Source: Micromonospora acroterricola
GTDB lineage: Bacteria; Actinomycetota; Actinomycetes; Mycobacteriales; Micromonosporaceae
DNA length: 35,518 nt
Direction of reading: 5' to 3'
Assembly (NCBI RefSeq): GCF_003172955.1
Contig: NZ_QGKR01000217.1
Coordinates: forward strand, 1-35,518
Part shown: in pieces, positions 22,093 through 29,292 of the stretch
Layout of the letters: the number at the start of each line of letters is the position of its first letter
Numbering within the stretch: position 1 is the first letter of the stretch
Notes under the pieces: model-generated
Told to the model about the DNA's origin: nothing
Databases searched by the model: none
What the model saw: only the letters and a program-made list of their open reading frames with translations
Program-made: the position numbers and the translations under genes

Positions 22093-23003
22093 CTGTCGAC
22101 CGTAGCGCGCTCGGGCCGGCCCAGGGCGGCGCGGGCGTTCTGGATGACCGCATCGCGGTATCCGCTGCCGAACAGGGCGGTGTGCACGAGCAGCAGGTGC
22201 AGTTGGTGCAGGGGCACCCGTTCGCGCCAGCCGTCGGGGAGCGGCCAGCTCTCCCGGTAGGCGGCAAGGACGCGGTCGAGGTGCGGGACACCGCCGAAGA
22301 GAGCCAGCTGGGCGAGATCCGTCTCCCGGTGCCCGCCGTGCGCCGCCGGGTCGACCAGCCAGGCCCGGTCGTCGGCGCCCCAGAGCACGTTGCCCGGCCA
22401 CAGGTCGCCGTGGACGCGGGCCGGCGGCTCGTCCCCGCCGAACTCGGCGATCCGGTCGATCACCTGCTCGACCAGCGCGGCGTCGTCGCCGCTCAACGCG
22501 CCGCCGTCGACAGAGCGCCGCAGGTAGGGAGCGAGCCGTCGCTCGGCGAACCACGTCGACCAGGGGCCGTCGTCGGGGGTGTTGTCCTGTGGGAGCGCCC
22601 CGATGAAACCGGGCCAGGCCGCTCCGAAGGTCGGTGCGCCGGCCCGGTGCAGGCCGGCCAGCTCCCGACCGAGGCGCTCGGCCGCCTCCGGCGTCGGCTC
22701 GCCGGGCTCCACCCAGTCGAGCGCCAGCAGGTCGGGCAACGCCACGATCACCTCGGGTACGGGGATCGTGCCGGCCTCCCGCAGCCAGCGCAACCCGGCC
22801 GCCTCGGCGGCGAAGAAGCCCTCCGGCACCGGCCGGCCGGCCCGCTCGGGCCAGGACTTGGCGAAGACCGAGTGGCCGTCGTCCAGGGTGAGCCGGGCGG
22901 CGGCGCAGATGTCCCCACCGGCGACCGGCGTCTCCCGAATCCGCTGGTGGGTTAGGAACGTCGGCAGGTGTGCCGGGTGCGCGCGCAGGTACGCCAGGTC
23001 CAT
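22089..23003 (-). CDS. Fructosamine kinase-family protein
   Basis: A 304-aa protein of the fructosamine-3-kinase/ketosamine kinase family, which phosphorylates sugars attached to lysines so that the adduct falls off (protein deglycation). The kinase-like core is visible: GGDICAAARLTLDDGHSVFAKSW with the ATP-binding lysine, EAAGLRWL, ALDWVEPGEPT, ARVHGDLWPGNVLWG with the catalytic Asp and Asn, and WLVDPAAHGGHRETDLAQLALFGG with the metal-binding Asp. The length is normal. ATG 23003 follows TACCGT by 6 nt. Why it leads a Moco operon is unclear; the 4-nt overlap with moaA suggests cotranscription more than shared function. Confidence 0.93.
   Translation of the reverse strand: MDLAYLRAHPAHLPTFLTHQRIRETPVAGGDICAAARLTLDDGHSVFAKSWPERAGRPVPEGFFAAEAAGLRWLREAGTIPVPEVIVALPDLLALDWVEPGEPTPEAAERLGRELAGLHRAGAPTFGAAWPGFIGALPQDNTPDDGPWSTWFAERRLAPYLRRSVDGGALSGDDAALVEQVIDRIAEFGGDEPPARVHGDLWPGNVLWGADDRAWLVDPAAHGGHRETDLAQLALFGGVPHLDRVLAAYRESWPLPDGWRERVPLHQLHLLLVHTALFGSGYRDAVIQNARAALGRPERATVDR
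22099..22104 (-). promoter_or_regulatory. -10 hexamer TACGGT, leaderless moaA
   Basis: TACGGT on the minus strand followed by 6 nt and GTG at 22092; it lies inside the end of the kinase gene. Confidence 0.4.
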
Positions 23004-23009
23004 CAGCGC

Positions 23010-23015
23010 ACGGTA
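23010..23015 (-). promoter_or_regulatory. -10 hexamer TACCGT, leaderless fructosamine kinase gene
   Basis: TACCGT on the minus strand followed by 6 nt and ATG 23003. It probably drives the whole five-gene run down to 16308. Confidence 0.5.
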
Positions 23016-23130
23016 ACCGCTCCCCACGACACATCGGTGCCGCCCGAACACATCCGGCCGGTCAGGGGCGGAACCGGCCGGATCCCAGCACTCGTGGATG
23101 CGCGTTGAGCAGGGACAACACGGTGGGTGA

Positions 23131-23158
23131 CTGTGGATAAGCCGCGTGTCGTCCACAG
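23131..23158. promoter_or_regulatory. DnaA-box-like inverted pair
   Basis: TGTGGATAA (23132-23140) is the exact complement of the DnaA box TTATCCACA. An inverted relaxed box, TCGTCCACA, follows at 23149-23157, so that CTGTGGA and TCCACAG form a 7-bp dyad with a 14-nt spacer. It lies between the divergent kinase and DUF4192 genes. It could be a DnaA-controlled promoter or a chance match. Confidence 0.35.
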
Positions 23159-23185
23159 GGGCGGCGGAGCCGGGCGAGCCGGTCG

Positions 23186-23191
23186 CAGGCT
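23186..23191 (+). promoter_or_regulatory. -10 hexamer CAGGCT, leaderless DUF4192 gene
   Basis: CAGGCT followed by 6 nt and ATG 23198; no Shine-Dalgarno sequence is present. Confidence 0.35.
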
Positions 23192-23197
23192 CCCGAC

Positions 23198-24241
23198 ATG
23201 ACCTCGACCGAACACCCCCGCCTCGCCGTCCGCTCACCCGCCGACATGCTCGCCGCCGTGCCGTACCTGCTCGGCTTCCACCCCGCCGACAGCGTGGTCG
23301 CCGTGGCGCTGCGCGGGCGGCGGATCATCTTCGCCGCCCGCGCCGACCTGCCCGATCCGTCGGCCGACCCGGTCGAGCCGGCCCGGCACCTGGCCCGGGT
23401 GATCCACCGGCAGGGCGCGGAGGCCGCGACCGTGATCGGCTACGGGCCACCCGACCGGGTGACGCCCAGCGTCGACGCGGTACGCGCCGCCCTGACCGGG
23501 GCCGGGCTGGACGTGCTGGACGCGTTGCGGGTGACCGACGGCCGTTGGTGGTCCTACCTCTGCGCCGAGGCCGACTGCTGCCCACCCGAGGGCCGGCGCT
23601 ACGACCCGGCGGCCAGCCAGGTGACCGCCACGGCGGTCTTCGCCGGCCAGGTCGCGCTCCCCGACCGGGCCGCTCTCGTGGCTCAGGTGTCGCCGGTGGA
23701 CGGCCCGTCCCGGGCCGTGCTGCGCGCGGCGGCCGTGCGGGCCGAGCAGCGCATGACCGAGCTGGTCGGGCAGGCGCCCGCGAGCGACCTGCTCGGGGGC
23801 CGGGCGCTGCGCTCCGCCGGAGTGGCGGCCGTCCGTGCGGCGCAACGACGGCAACGGCACGGCGAGCGGCTCGACGACGACGAGGTGGCCTGGCTGAGCC
23901 TCCTGCTGACCCACCTGCCGATCCGCGACCACGCCTGGGAGCGCACCGACGGTCGCGACGGGGACATCGCCCTCTGGACCGACGTGTTCCGCCGCGCCGA
24001 ACCGGAGCTGATCGCCGCACCCGGCGCGCTGCTGGCGTTCGCCGCCTGGCGGGCGGGGCAGGGGGCGCTGGCGGCGGTCGCGCTGGAGCGCACGCTGGGC
24101 CTGCATCCCGCCTACTCGCTGGCCCTGCTCCTGGACGACCTGCTCCGGCGTGGCGTTCCCCCGTCCGACCTGGACGGCTGGCCGTCGGTCGGCATGCCCG
24201 GCGTGGTCCGTCCCCGCAGGCGACGCCGACGTGGCCGTTGA
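23198..24241 (+). CDS. DUF4192-family protein
   Basis: A 347-aa soluble protein. The opening LAVRSPADMLAAVPYLLGFHPADSVVAVALRG is the typical signature of the actinobacterial DUF4192 family. Further conserved pieces are RWWSYLCAEADCCPPEGRRYDP (about 107-129) and the C-terminal AFAAWRAGQGALAAVALERTLGLHPAYSLALLLDDLLRRG. The function is unknown. No membrane segment or signal peptide is seen. The basic tail RPRRRRRRGR is unusual and may bind nucleic acid. It is divergent from the kinase-led operon with a DnaA-box-like pair between. Confidence 0.88.
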   Translation: MTSTEHPRLAVRSPADMLAAVPYLLGFHPADSVVAVALRGRRIIFAARADLPDPSADPVEPARHLARVIHRQGAEAATVIGYGPPDRVTPSVDAVRAALTGAGLDVLDALRVTDGRWWSYLCAEADCCPPEGRRYDPAASQVTATAVFAGQVALPDRAALVAQVSPVDGPSRAVLRAAAVRAEQRMTELVGQAPASDLLGGRALRSAGVAAVRAAQRRQRHGERLDDDEVAWLSLLLTHLPIRDHAWERTDGRDGDIALWTDVFRRAEPELIAAPGALLAFAAWRAGQGALAAVALERTLGLHPAYSLALLLDDLLRRGVPPSDLDGWPSVGMPGVVRPRRRRRRGR

Positions 24242-24355
24242 GCGGCCCCGGGGCCTCCGCCGAACGATGTACGCGCTTCTCCCGTTCACGACCGAGGCGG
24301 TCGGGCAGCCGCCCCCGAACAATGAGTTGGTGTTCGCTCTCCACACGGGTACGAG

Positions 24356-25063
24356 ATGACCGCCGGGTTGCTGCTGTCGCTGGCCGGGCTGGCGCTCGTC
24401 GACAGCACCAGCATCGGCACGCTCTTCATCCCGGTCTGGCTGCTGCTCGCGCCCGGCCCGGTCAGTGTCCGGCGGATCCTCACCTATCTCGGCACGATCG
24501 CCGTGTTCTACCTCGCGGTCGGGCTGCTGCTCGTCTGGGGTGGCAGCCGCCTTGCGGCCACGCTCGGCGGGGCACTGGACAACCGCACCGTGCTCTGGGC
24601 GCAACTCGTCCTGGGCGTCGCGCTCCTCCTGCTCAGCTTCCGCTACGACGGTCGGCGGCGCCCTCGCGGCGGCGGCGTGCTGCGGTGGCGGGACCGGGCC
24701 ACCGCCGGCGACTCCTCGGCGCGCTGGCTGGTCGGGCTGGCGCTGCTCGCCGCGCTGGCCGAGGTGGCGACCATGCTCCCGTACCTCGGGGCGGTGGGCC
24801 TGTTGGCCACCTCGGGGGTCGGCCCGGCGTCCGTGGTGGCGCTGCTCGCCGGCTACTGCGTGGTGATGGTGCTGCCGGCGGTGCTGTTGCTGACGGCCCG
24901 GGTGGCCCGCCCGGCGTGGGTCGAGCCGTTGCTGGCCCGACTCAACACCTGGATCATCACGAAGGCGGGCAGCGCCTTCGGCTGGCTTCTCGGCATCGTC
25001 GGCTTCCTGATCGCCCGCGACGCGGCGGTACGACTGGACCTGTTCGACCTGTTCAACCGCTGA
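24356..25063 (+). CDS. GAP-family membrane protein (Sap/SfLAP-like)
   Basis: A 235-aa integral membrane protein with six predicted helices. The start GLLLSLAGLALVDSTSIGTLFIPVWLLLAPGPV and the ending FGWLLGIVGFLIARDA fit the GAP family (PF11139), related to the LysE superfamily. In mycobacteria relatives (Sap, Gap) help to export cell-wall lipids such as sulfolipid or glycopeptidolipid; the cargo here is unknown. ATG 24356 has no clear ribosome-binding site. The 114-bp gap before it shows a GGCCCCGGGGCC palindrome just after the DUF4192 stop and no gene. It converges on fdhD with 17 bp between. Confidence 0.82.
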   Translation: MTAGLLLSLAGLALVDSTSIGTLFIPVWLLLAPGPVSVRRILTYLGTIAVFYLAVGLLLVWGGSRLAATLGGALDNRTVLWAQLVLGVALLLLSFRYDGRRRPRGGGVLRWRDRATAGDSSARWLVGLALLAALAEVATMLPYLGAVGLLATSGVGPASVVALLAGYCVVMVLPAVLLLTARVARPAWVEPLLARLNTWIITKAGSAFGWLLGIVGFLIARDAAVRLDLFDLFNR

Positions 25064-25080
25064 ACTCCGGGCCCGCCGCC

Positions 25081-25947
25081 TCAGGCCGGCTGCTCGACCG
25101 TGATCCGGTGCGGGCCCGCGTAGACGTTCATGGTCCGGCCGCGCAGGAAGCCGACCAGGGTCATCCCCGCCTCGTCGGCCAGCTCGGCGGCGAGGGTGCT
25201 CGGCGCGGAGACCGCGGCCAGCAGCGGCAACCCGGCCATCCACGCCTTCTGGGTCAGCTCGAAGCTGGCCCGGCCGGAGACGAGCAGCAGGTGCCCGGCC
25301 AACGGCAGCCGGCGTTCGCGCACCGCCCAACCGATCACCTTGTCCACGGCGTTGTGCCGGCCCACGTCCTCCCGGAGCACCACCAGCTCGCCGGCGGGCG
25401 TGAACAGCCCCGCCGCGTGCAGCCCGCCGGTCCGGTCGAAGCCCCGCTGGGCGGCGCGCAGCCGGTCGGGCAGCTCCGCGAGCAGGGCGGCCGGCACGGT
25501 GAGCGGGTCCGCCGCGACCGGGAACAGCGAGCGGGTGCGGACGGCGTCGATGCTGGCCTTGCCGCAGACTCCGCAGGAACTGGTCGTGTAGAAGTTCCGG
25601 GACGGGTCGGTGGTCGGTTCCGGCACGCCGGGGGAGAGCACCACGTCCACCACGTTGTACGTGTTCGGCGTCTCCGCGCCGGCGCAGAGCTGGGCGGTGT
25701 GCACGTCGTCGGTCGACCGGATCAGCCCCTCGGTCAGCAGGAACCCGATGGCCAGGTCCAGGTCGTCCCCGGGGGTGCGCATGGTGACCGCCAGCGGCTG
25801 CCGCCGGCCGGGACCGGCCGCGCCCACCCGGATCTCCAGCGGCTCCTCCACCGCGAGGCTGTCCGGCCGGCGGACGGACCCCCGCCCGTCGGCCGCCGCG
25901 TCCAGGTCGATGCGGAGTACGCCCCGTCGGTCAGTCGCCCGTCCCAT
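25081..25947 (-). CDS. fdhD: Formate dehydrogenase accessory sulfurtransferase FdhD
   Basis: A 288-aa FdhD. It takes sulfur from a cysteine desulfurase and passes it to the Moco of formate dehydrogenase-type enzymes, a step needed for activity. The key motif TSSCGVCGK (CxxC, about residues 118-126) is present. So are VEEPLEIRV, MRTPGDDLDLAIGFLLTEGLI, GGLHAAGLF, VVLREDVGRHNAVDKVIG, VSGRASFELTQKAWMAGLPLLAAVSAPS and the ending FLRGRTMNVY. ATG 25947 is used because CAGGAT lies 6 nt upstream; an upstream in-frame codon at 25989 is less likely. It is divergent from mobA with 95 bp between. No formate dehydrogenase gene lies in the window. Confidence 0.95.
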   Translation of the reverse strand: MGRATDRRGVLRIDLDAAADGRGSVRRPDSLAVEEPLEIRVGAAGPGRRQPLAVTMRTPGDDLDLAIGFLLTEGLIRSTDDVHTAQLCAGAETPNTYNVVDVVLSPGVPEPTTDPSRNFYTTSSCGVCGKASIDAVRTRSLFPVAADPLTVPAALLAELPDRLRAAQRGFDRTGGLHAAGLFTPAGELVVLREDVGRHNAVDKVIGWAVRERRLPLAGHLLLVSGRASFELTQKAWMAGLPLLAAVSAPSTLAAELADEAGMTLVGFLRGRTMNVYAGPHRITVEQPA

Positions 25948-25953
25948 CCCGCC

Positions 25954-25959
25954 ATCCTG
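25954..25959 (-). promoter_or_regulatory. -10 hexamer CAGGAT, leaderless fdhD
   Basis: CAGGAT on the minus strand followed by 6 nt and ATG 25947; no Shine-Dalgarno sequence lies between. Confidence 0.4.
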
Positions 25960-26030
25960 CACCCCGTGCCGGTACGCCCGCACGGCCACCGGGCATCGGC
26001 TTGCCGCCCGCCGCCCGGATGCCGTACGGC

Positions 26031-26036
26031 TACCGT
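26031..26036 (+). promoter_or_regulatory. -10 hexamer TACCGT, leaderless mobA
   Basis: TACCGT followed by 6 nt and ATG 26043; identical in sequence and spacing to the kinase promoter at 23010-23015. Confidence 0.45.
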
Positions 26037-26042
26037 GGCCGG

Positions 26043-26708
26043 ATGGGGACGTACGCGGCCGTGGTGCTCGCCGGTGGGGCCGCCCGACGGATGGGCGGGC
26101 TGGACAAGCCGGCGCTCCCGGTCGGCGGCCGGCCGATGCGCGACCGGGTGCTGGCTGCCGTCACCGACGCCTCGCCGCGAGTGCTGGTCGGTCCGGCCGA
26201 CGACGTCCCTGGGGATGTGCGGGTGACCCGGGAGGATCCGCCCGGCGGGGGACCGGTCGCCGCGACCGCGGCCGGGTTGGCGCTGCTCGATCCGGACACG
26301 CCCCTCGTCGCGCTGCTCGCCGCCGACCTGCCGCTGCTCACCCGCGCCGCGATCGGCGAGCTGCTGACCCACCTCGATCTTCCCGTCCGCGCCCGCCCCT
26401 CCACGCCGGGGAACCCCGCCGGCCCACCCGGCGCCACGCCGCTCGAGCGGGCGCCGGACGGGGCGTGTTTCGTCGACGGGGACGGACGGCGGCAGTCCCT
26501 CTGCGGGGTGTGGCGAATCGCCGCGCTGCGGGCCGGCCTGGACCGGCTGGCGGCCGAGCGGGGCGGGAGCCTCGCCGGGGCTCCGGTCCGGGCGCTGCTG
26601 GCCGGCCTCGTCGTCCGCGAGGTGCCCTGGTCCGGTGACGGCCCGCCACCGTGGTTCGACTGCGACACTGACGAGGACGTACGCCGGGCAGAGGAGTGGG
26701 CGCGATGA
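26043..26708 (+). CDS. mobA: Molybdenum cofactor guanylyltransferase MobA-like
   Basis: A 221-aa nucleotidyltransferase of the MobA/MocA group, which joins a nucleotide (GMP for MobA) to Moco to make the dinucleotide form used by DMSO-reductase-type enzymes such as formate dehydrogenase. Seen: VVLAGGAARRMGGLDKPAL (the LAGG-x-RM-G-x-DK nucleotide-binding loop, residues 7-25), EDPPGGGPVAATAAGL near residue 66, LLAADLPLLT near 93 and FDCDTDEDVRRAEEW at the end. The loop near residues 118-140 is long and Pro-rich (TPGNPAGPPG). Pairing with divergent fdhD favours MobA over a cytidylyltransferase. Its stop overlaps the next start (ATGA). Confidence 0.88.
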   Translation: MGTYAAVVLAGGAARRMGGLDKPALPVGGRPMRDRVLAAVTDASPRVLVGPADDVPGDVRVTREDPPGGGPVAATAAGLALLDPDTPLVALLAADLPLLTRAAIGELLTHLDLPVRARPSTPGNPAGPPGATPLERAPDGACFVDGDGRRQSLCGVWRIAALRAGLDRLAAERGGSLAGAPVRALLAGLVVREVPWSGDGPPPWFDCDTDEDVRRAEEWAR

Positions 26709-26971
26709 CGGTGATGGACGACTGGGTCACGGCGGCCTGCACCGAGCTGGACCTCGACCCGGCCCAGGTGCCCGTGCCGGCGGTGCTGGACCTGGCTCGC
26801 GACGTCGCCCACCAGGTGCTGCGGCCGGGTGCGCCGGTCACCGCGTACCTGCTCGGGCTGGCGGTGGGCCGGGGCGCCGACCCGGCGGACGCCGCGGCCC
26901 GGCTCACCGGCCTCGCGGCCGCCTGGCCCGTCGAGTTGGGCGCCGATCCCGGCGAACCGTCGGCGGTCTGA
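26705..26971 (+). CDS. DUF6457-type small protein, coupled to mobA
   Basis: An 88-aa acidic, helical protein: MDDWVTAACTELDLDPAQVP, then VLDLARDVAHQVLRPGAPVTAYLLGLAVGRG and AARLTGLAAAWP. This pattern is that of the DUF6457 domain, which in other actinomycetes follows mobA or is fused to its C-terminus. A Moco nucleotide-transfer partner is inferred from context only. ATG 26705 overlaps the mobA stop by 4 nt, so translation is coupled. The 171-bp gap that follows holds the promoter of the next gene. Confidence 0.8.
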   Translation: MTVMDDWVTAACTELDLDPAQVPVPAVLDLARDVAHQVLRPGAPVTAYLLGLAVGRGADPADAAARLTGLAAAWPVELGADPGEPSAV

Positions 26972-27091
26972 CCGCCCGGCGGCACCACGGCGAGGGCTCC
27001 GCGGCGCCCCGAGCAGGACACTTTCGCGGCGGTGGAAGCTGCTGCGGACCGGTGCCGTTCGGTGCGGCTGTCCGATCCCGGTCCGGGCTGG

Positions 27092-27119
27092 TTGGACCTC
27101 CGGGCGGCGTGGGTAGGGT
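27092..27119 (+). promoter_or_regulatory. Promoter TTGGAC-N16-TAGGGT of the YbjN-like gene
   Basis: -35 TTGGAC (27092-27097), 16-bp spacer, -10 TAGGGT (27114-27119). Transcription should start near 27126 and leave a leader of about 17 nt with GGAGG before ATG 27143. This is a leadered contrast to the neighbouring leaderless genes. Confidence 0.5.
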
Positions 27120-27142
27120 GATCGTGACGGACGGAGGCGATC

Positions 27143-28249
27143 ATGACGGCTGACCACCCCTCGGCGCCGAATGGTGAGCTGCCCGGCGGTACGGCCGAGC
27201 CGGCGGAGTCGATCCTGCTCGACGAGCCGAGCACCACCGACCTGCGGGCCAAGGTGACGGAGGCGTGGCGGGAGTTCGCCCGTGCGCTCGCCGTCCGGCT
27301 GCGGGAGCTGCCCGTTGGCGCGCACCTCGAGCTGACCCTGGACCCCACCGCCTCCGGCACCGGCGACGCCGTCTACTCGATCAGCGTCGACGTGGACGGC
27401 GCGGGCGCGCTGTCCGCCCGTGCGGTCGGCAACGCGGCCCTGCCGCAGGGTTACCGTCTGGATCGTGCCGCGGTGGCGGACATGGTCGCGCTCGGCTGGT
27501 CGCCGCCCGGGGTGGTGCCCGGCTCCGGCGGGTTCTTCGGGCTGGACGGTACGACGGCGGAGGCGTCCACGGTCGCCGCGCTGCTCTCCCGGACGCTGCG
27601 CGACGTCTACGGCGCACCGCACCCGGCGTTCCTCGTCTACCTGGTGCAGGACGCCGAGGGTGAGGCGCTGACCGTCGAGCCGTTGGGAACCGCGCGCAGC
27701 GAGTTCGGCCCGGACGCCGACGTCGAGGCCGACCTGGAGGAGGCGCTGGCCGAGGCCGCCGCCGCGCAGGTCGAGCGGGACGACGTGCTCGACCTGGCGG
27801 ATCGGGTCCGCACGGTGGTGTCCACGATGTTGAAGTCCGACACCGACCGGTTGCAGATCGACTCGGACGGCGACATCACGATCCGCGCCGGTTCGGCGAT
27901 GGTCTTCGTCCGGGTGCGGGACAACCCGCCCCTGGTGGACGTCTTCTCCCCGGTGCTCACCGAGGTGGAGCCGACCGAACGGCTCTACGTCAAGCTCTCC
28001 GAGCTGACGAACCGGATGCCGATCGGTCGCCTCTACTGTGCCGACGACACCGTCTGGGCGTCCATTCCCGTGTTCGGCCGCAACTTCCAGGCCACGCACC
28101 TGATGCTGGCGGTGCAGGTGATGACCGGCCTCGCCGACGAGTTGGACGACCGGCTGCACGGCGAGTTCGGCGGCAAGCGGTTCTTCGGCGAGGGCGACAA
28201 GCCGGTCCGTCGGGACGAGTCCGAGCACCGCACCGGCATGTACCTCTGA
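27143..28249 (+). CDS. YbjN/type III chaperone-like domain protein
   Basis: A 368-aa soluble acidic protein. The second half (about 215-345) has the layout of the YbjN / CesT-like (TY-chaperone) fold: VRTVVSTMLKSDTDRLQIDSDGDITIRAGSAMVFVRV, then VDVFSPVLTEVEPTERLYVKLSELTNRMPIGRLYCADDTVWASIPVFGRNFQATHLMLAVQVM. The N-terminal 200 residues contain a second, weaker domain rich in Asp and Glu. Such proteins are widespread in actinomycetes and thought to bind peptides or act as chaperones; no partner is visible. ATG 27143 has GGAGG 5 nt upstream. An out-of-frame GTG at 27124 was not used. It converges on the oxidoreductase gene with 7 bp between. Confidence 0.75.
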   Translation: MTADHPSAPNGELPGGTAEPAESILLDEPSTTDLRAKVTEAWREFARALAVRLRELPVGAHLELTLDPTASGTGDAVYSISVDVDGAGALSARAVGNAALPQGYRLDRAAVADMVALGWSPPGVVPGSGGFFGLDGTTAEASTVAALLSRTLRDVYGAPHPAFLVYLVQDAEGEALTVEPLGTARSEFGPDADVEADLEEALAEAAAAQVERDDVLDLADRVRTVVSTMLKSDTDRLQIDSDGDITIRAGSAMVFVRVRDNPPLVDVFSPVLTEVEPTERLYVKLSELTNRMPIGRLYCADDTVWASIPVFGRNFQATHLMLAVQVMTGLADELDDRLHGEFGGKRFFGEGDKPVRRDESEHRTGMYL

Positions 28250-28256
28250 GCGCGGT

Positions 28257-29213
28257 TCAGGGGACGTCGAGGAGGGTCTTCCCGACCGTGGCGCGGGCCT
28301 CGATGGCGGCGTGCGCGTCGGCGGCGCGTTCCAGCGGGAAGCGCTGGCCGATCAGCGGCCGAAGCCGGCCGGCCGCCGCCTCCGCCAGCGCCTGACCGGT
28401 GTACGCCCGCAGCCGCGCGGGCGACACGTCCGGCCGGACCAGCGTGACCTGCCGTGCGGCGGCGGCCTCCGGGGACACCGGTGACCACTCGCCGCTGGCC
28501 AACCCGAAGCTGACCATGCGCCCACCCGGCGCCAGCAGCTCGAACGCCGTCTGGGCGACCACTCCGCCGACACCGTCGAACACCACGTCGATCCCGCCGA
28601 CCGTGTCCCGGATGCGATCGGCCCAGCCGGGCCGGCGGTAGTCGACCGCGAGGTCGGCGCCCAGCCCGGGGAGCAGGTCGACCTTCCGTGGTCCGCCGGC
28701 CACGCCGACCACCCGCGCACCCGCCCGGGCGGCGAGCTGCACCAGGAGGCTGCCCACCCCGCCTGCCGCGGCCTCCACGAGGACCCGGTCTCCGGGGCGG
28801 ACGCCGACGGCCTCGACCAGCATGGTGGCGGTACGCCCGTCGGCCAGCAGCGCCACCGCCGCGTCCAGTGCCAGCCCGGCCGGCACCGGGATCGGCGCGG
28901 AGGCGTCCACGACGACGCGTTCGGCGTACCCGCCGGAGCCGCCGGTGGCGCTGACCACCCGTTGCCCGGTCAACGCCGGGTCGACCGCCGACCCGACGGC
29001 GGTGATCACCCCGCCGACGCCGTTGCCGGGGATCAGCGGTGGGGTGACCCGGAACGGCCCGGGGCGGCCGGAGCGCTGCTGCGTCTCGACGAAGGTGATG
29101 TTCGCGTGCGCGACCTCGATCAGCACCTGGCCGGGGCCCGGCGTCGGATCGGGTGCCGGACCGGGCACCAGCACCTCGGGTCCGCCGACGTCACGCAACC
29201 AGACCGCCCGCAT
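28257..29213 (-). CDS. NADPH:quinone reductase-like zinc-independent MDR oxidoreductase
   Basis: A 318-aa medium-chain dehydrogenase/reductase of the quinone oxidoreductase (QorA, zeta-crystallin) type. Seen: MRAVWLRDVGGPEVLVPG, PGPGQVLIEVAHANITFVETQQRSG, PLIPGNGVGGVITAVG, the NADP-binding Rossmann motif VEAAAGGVGSLLVQLAARAGARVVGVAG (about 143-170) and FDGVGGVVAQTAFELLAPGGRMVSFG. No structural or catalytic zinc ligands are present. It should reduce quinones or enones with NADPH. ATG 29213 follows GAGGGAG; a longer frame starting at TTG 29291 would place coding sequence over the promoter and is rejected. A SoxR-box-type promoter precedes it, which predicts induction by redox-cycling compounds. 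Confidence 0.9.
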   Translation of the reverse strand: MRAVWLRDVGGPEVLVPGPAPDPTPGPGQVLIEVAHANITFVETQQRSGRPGPFRVTPPLIPGNGVGGVITAVGSAVDPALTGQRVVSATGGSGGYAERVVVDASAPIPVPAGLALDAAVALLADGRTATMLVEAVGVRPGDRVLVEAAAGGVGSLLVQLAARAGARVVGVAGGPRKVDLLPGLGADLAVDYRRPGWADRIRDTVGGIDVVFDGVGGVVAQTAFELLAPGGRMVSFGLASGEWSPVSPEAAAARQVTLVRPDVSPARLRAYTGQALAEAAAGRLRPLIGQRFPLERAADAHAAIEARATVGKTLLDVP

Positions 29214-29260
29214 GGAATCTCCCTCGGCCACGGTGGGCGTCGTGCCCACACTCCAGGGCC

Positions 29261-29291
29261 AGTCCACCTGCTCAACCATGGTTGAGGTCAA
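29261..29291 (-). promoter_or_regulatory. SoxR/MerR-type promoter with palindromic operator
   Basis: On the minus strand: -35 TTGACC (29291-29286), a 19-bp spacer, -10 TGGACT (29266-29261). Within the spacer sits the perfect 16-bp palindrome CTCAACCATGGTTGAG (29286-29271). The 19-bp spacer is longer than the optimal 17 bp and is the hallmark of promoters activated by MerR-family regulators. The operator CCTCAACCATGGTTGAGC resembles the E. coli soxS site, CCTCAAGTTAACTTGAGG, in both sequence and placement. Start of transcription near 29254 gives a leader of about 41 nt. Confidence 0.75.
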
Positions 29292-29292
29292 G

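Noticed and set aside
23146..26226. A 1026-codon plus-strand frame running across DUF4192, the GAP gene and fdhD
   Set aside because: It overlaps three well-recognised genes in another frame or strand and is rich in Arg, Gly and Ala, as expected for an antisense or shifted frame in high-GC DNA.
27124..27142. A leaderless GTG start at 27124 for the YbjN-like gene
   Set aside because: It is out of frame with the protein; ATG 27143 is in frame and has GGAGG upstream.
29213..29291. TTG 29291 as the start of the quinone oxidoreductase
   Set aside because: It would make the -35 box and the palindrome coding; homology and a good ribosome-binding site begin at ATG 29213.
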